Assembly: GCA_002084875.1 (NCBI GenBank) | Contig: NBMH01000068.1 | Span: forward strand, 1-33,427 | Origin: Anaerolineaceae bacterium 4572_78 | GTDB taxonomy: Bacteria > Chloroflexota > Anaerolineae > 4572-78 | DNA length: 33,427 nucleotides | Direction of reading: 5' to 3' | Part shown: positions 32,937 to 33,427 of the stretch, one piece after another | How positions within the stretch are numbered: the stretch's first letter is position 1 | Layout of the letters: each line of letters begins with the position of its first letter | The notes under the pieces: generated by a model | The model's database searches: none | Told to the model about the DNA's origin: nothing | Seen by the model: only the letters and a program-made list of their open reading frames with translations | Program-made: the position numbers and the translations under genes

Positions 32937-33014
32937 ATGTACGTTGAATTTCTGTTCCTCTCTCCCGTGTTGGTGGAGGTGAACGGTTACGGGATTCCCA
33001 AAAGAAAATCAAAA

Positions 33015-33043
33015 TTGCCAAAAAAAGAAATGTATGCTAAAAT
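33015..33043 (+). promoter_or_regulatory. Sigma-70 type promoter of the beta-helix gene
   Basis: TTGCCA (33015-33020), a 17-nt spacer and TAAAAT (33038-33043) each match five of six consensus bases. Transcription would start near 33050, giving a leader of about 60 nt that contains the conserved element at 33079-33112. Confidence 0.65.
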
Positions 33044-33078
33044 GGGGATGATTTATTTTTGTATTTGTTAATAACCTT

Positions 33079-33112
33079 CGGCTAGAGTCGGGGTTTCCAA
33101 CGGTTGGTTTCT
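33079..33112 (+). promoter_or_regulatory. Conserved leader element before the beta-helix start codon
   Basis: CGGCTAGAGTCGGGG, TTTCCAACGG, TTGGTTTCT and then ATG. It shares the TAGA-GTCGGGG, TTCCAACGG and TTTCT-ATG blocks, in order, with the leader at 11198-11162. No ordinary Shine-Dalgarno sequence is present within it. Confidence 0.45.
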
Positions 33113-33427
33113 ATGAAATATAATTGGTTTATCATTTTGTTATTTTTAGTAGTAGCCATGATGATATTGAATAGTCTGGCATTTCCTGCATATGTACTGG
33201 GCAATAGTTACTTTGTGGCATCAGATGGAGATGACAATAACCTCGGCACAGAATCGGAACCTTGGGCAACCATTCAGCATGCCGCCGATACTCTTTTTCC
33301 TAGTGATACTGTTTATGTACGGGAAGGTACCTATAACGAAACGGTCAGTATCAACGTTTCAGGTTCTGCCAACGGCGGTTACATCACGTTCCAAAACGCC
33401 CCCGATGAAACACCAATCCTGGATGGT
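33113..33427 (+). CDS. Secreted right-handed beta-helix protein (DUF1565-like), N-terminal part
   Basis: Only the first 105 codons lie in the window; the frame is open to the edge. MKYNWFIILLFLVVAMMILN and following residues form a signal peptide. The mature start NSYFVASDGDDNNLGTESEP, then WATIQHAADTLFPSDTVYVR and EGTYNETVSI, matches the conserved beginning of DUF1565/parallel beta-helix proteins (YFV...DGxDxNxGTxxxPWxTIQxAAD...GDTVYVxxGxY). Such proteins are exported and often bind or cleave polysaccharides. Activity cannot be judged without the remainder. It has its own promoter and an unusual conserved leader, and is divergent from the sensor kinase. Confidence 0.85.
   Translation, partial: MKYNWFIILLFLVVAMMILNSLAFPAYVLGNSYFVASDGDDNNLGTESEPWATIQHAADTLFPSDTVYVREGTYNETVSINVSGSANGGYITFQNAPDETPILDG

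Larger units (their letters stand above)
32432..33112. other. Intergenic region with promoter elements and repeats
   Basis: From left to right: the leader of the sensor kinase gene; a degenerate piece of the palindromic repeat (GGAGGGTCAAGGCAAA, about 32515-32530); the sensor promoter; a possible IS200/IS605-type remnant (32596-32735); the second GACCTG-type repeat (32751-32812); a long hairpin (32875-32908); a 24-nt half-repeat (32913-32936); a GGTGAACGGTTACGGG piece of the GC-rich repeat (about 32978-32993); and the promoter and leader of the gene at 33113. Confidence 0.7.

Overview
The window is an AT-rich (by eye about 40% GC) chromosomal segment of a bacterium that I cannot name. Several things point towards Chloroflexota (Anaerolineae-like): single-helix proteins with long Thr/Pro linkers, a TIGR03936/DUF2344 protein, zf-HC2 plus TPR-CHAT gene pairs, and pntAA/pntAB as split genes. 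The many propeller sensors, CHAT proteins and small palindromic repeats also occur in giant sulfur bacteria, so the placement is tentative. No tRNA, rRNA or CRISPR array was seen.

Layout. 1-1960: a type II restriction-modification pair (endonuclease reading frame broken near its end, then an amino-methyltransferase). 1979-2581: a CvpA-like membrane protein. 2561-3998 (minus): proton-translocating transhydrogenase subunits PntAA and PntAB, with no pntB beside them. 4243-5013: a SAM methyltransferase. 5195-7753: ClpB. 7879-10153 (minus): two paralogous membrane-anchored proteins with a helical domain, a Thr/Pro linker and a beta-rich C-terminus. 10252-11161 (minus): a PfkB sugar/nucleoside kinase gene broken by an internal deletion. 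11507-13678 (minus): a cation-chloride cotransporter-like permease. 13781-16075 (minus): a lipoprotein with two FGE-sulfatase-type domains. 16219-16640 (minus): a decayed MntA/HepT toxin-antitoxin pair. 16786-17466: the radical-SAM-linked DUF2344 protein. 17513-26032 (minus): two large TPR-CHAT putative peptidases around a secreted Asp-box propeller gene, with a zinc-finger protein overlapping the second CHAT gene. 26562-27893 (minus): a TerB-like protein and methionine aminopeptidase. 28007-32431 (minus): a giant hybrid sensor kinase ending in a receiver, a class III nucleotide cyclase and TPRs. 33113 to the edge: the start of a secreted beta-helix protein.

Two themes run through the window. 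First, it is seeded with small repeats. A 48-nt palindrome (GGAG...CTCC ends) occurs in intergenic gaps, and its exact 24-nt half occurs inside two unrelated genes, in the same frame, encoding the same octapeptide G(G/A)SKLALT. A 30-nt palindrome lies inside a third gene. There are also a GC-rich ~130-nt repeat, a ~62-nt repeat carrying a GACCTGACAGGT core, and hairpins of the GGGCGTAT...ATACGCCC type. Second, many genes carry lesions: two frameshifts (endonuclease, Asp-box protein), three internal deletions (PfkB, HepT, the Y_Y_Y domain of the sensor) and one nonsense codon (MntA). Either this genome is decaying by small deletions or the assembly is imperfect.

All 20 intact gene ends use TAA or TAG and none uses TGA. 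The signalling and peptidase genes between 17.5 and 32.4 kb (zinc-finger/TPR-CHAT, secreted propeller, membrane TPR-CHAT, hybrid sensor-cyclase) are the best candidate for an undescribed functional module.
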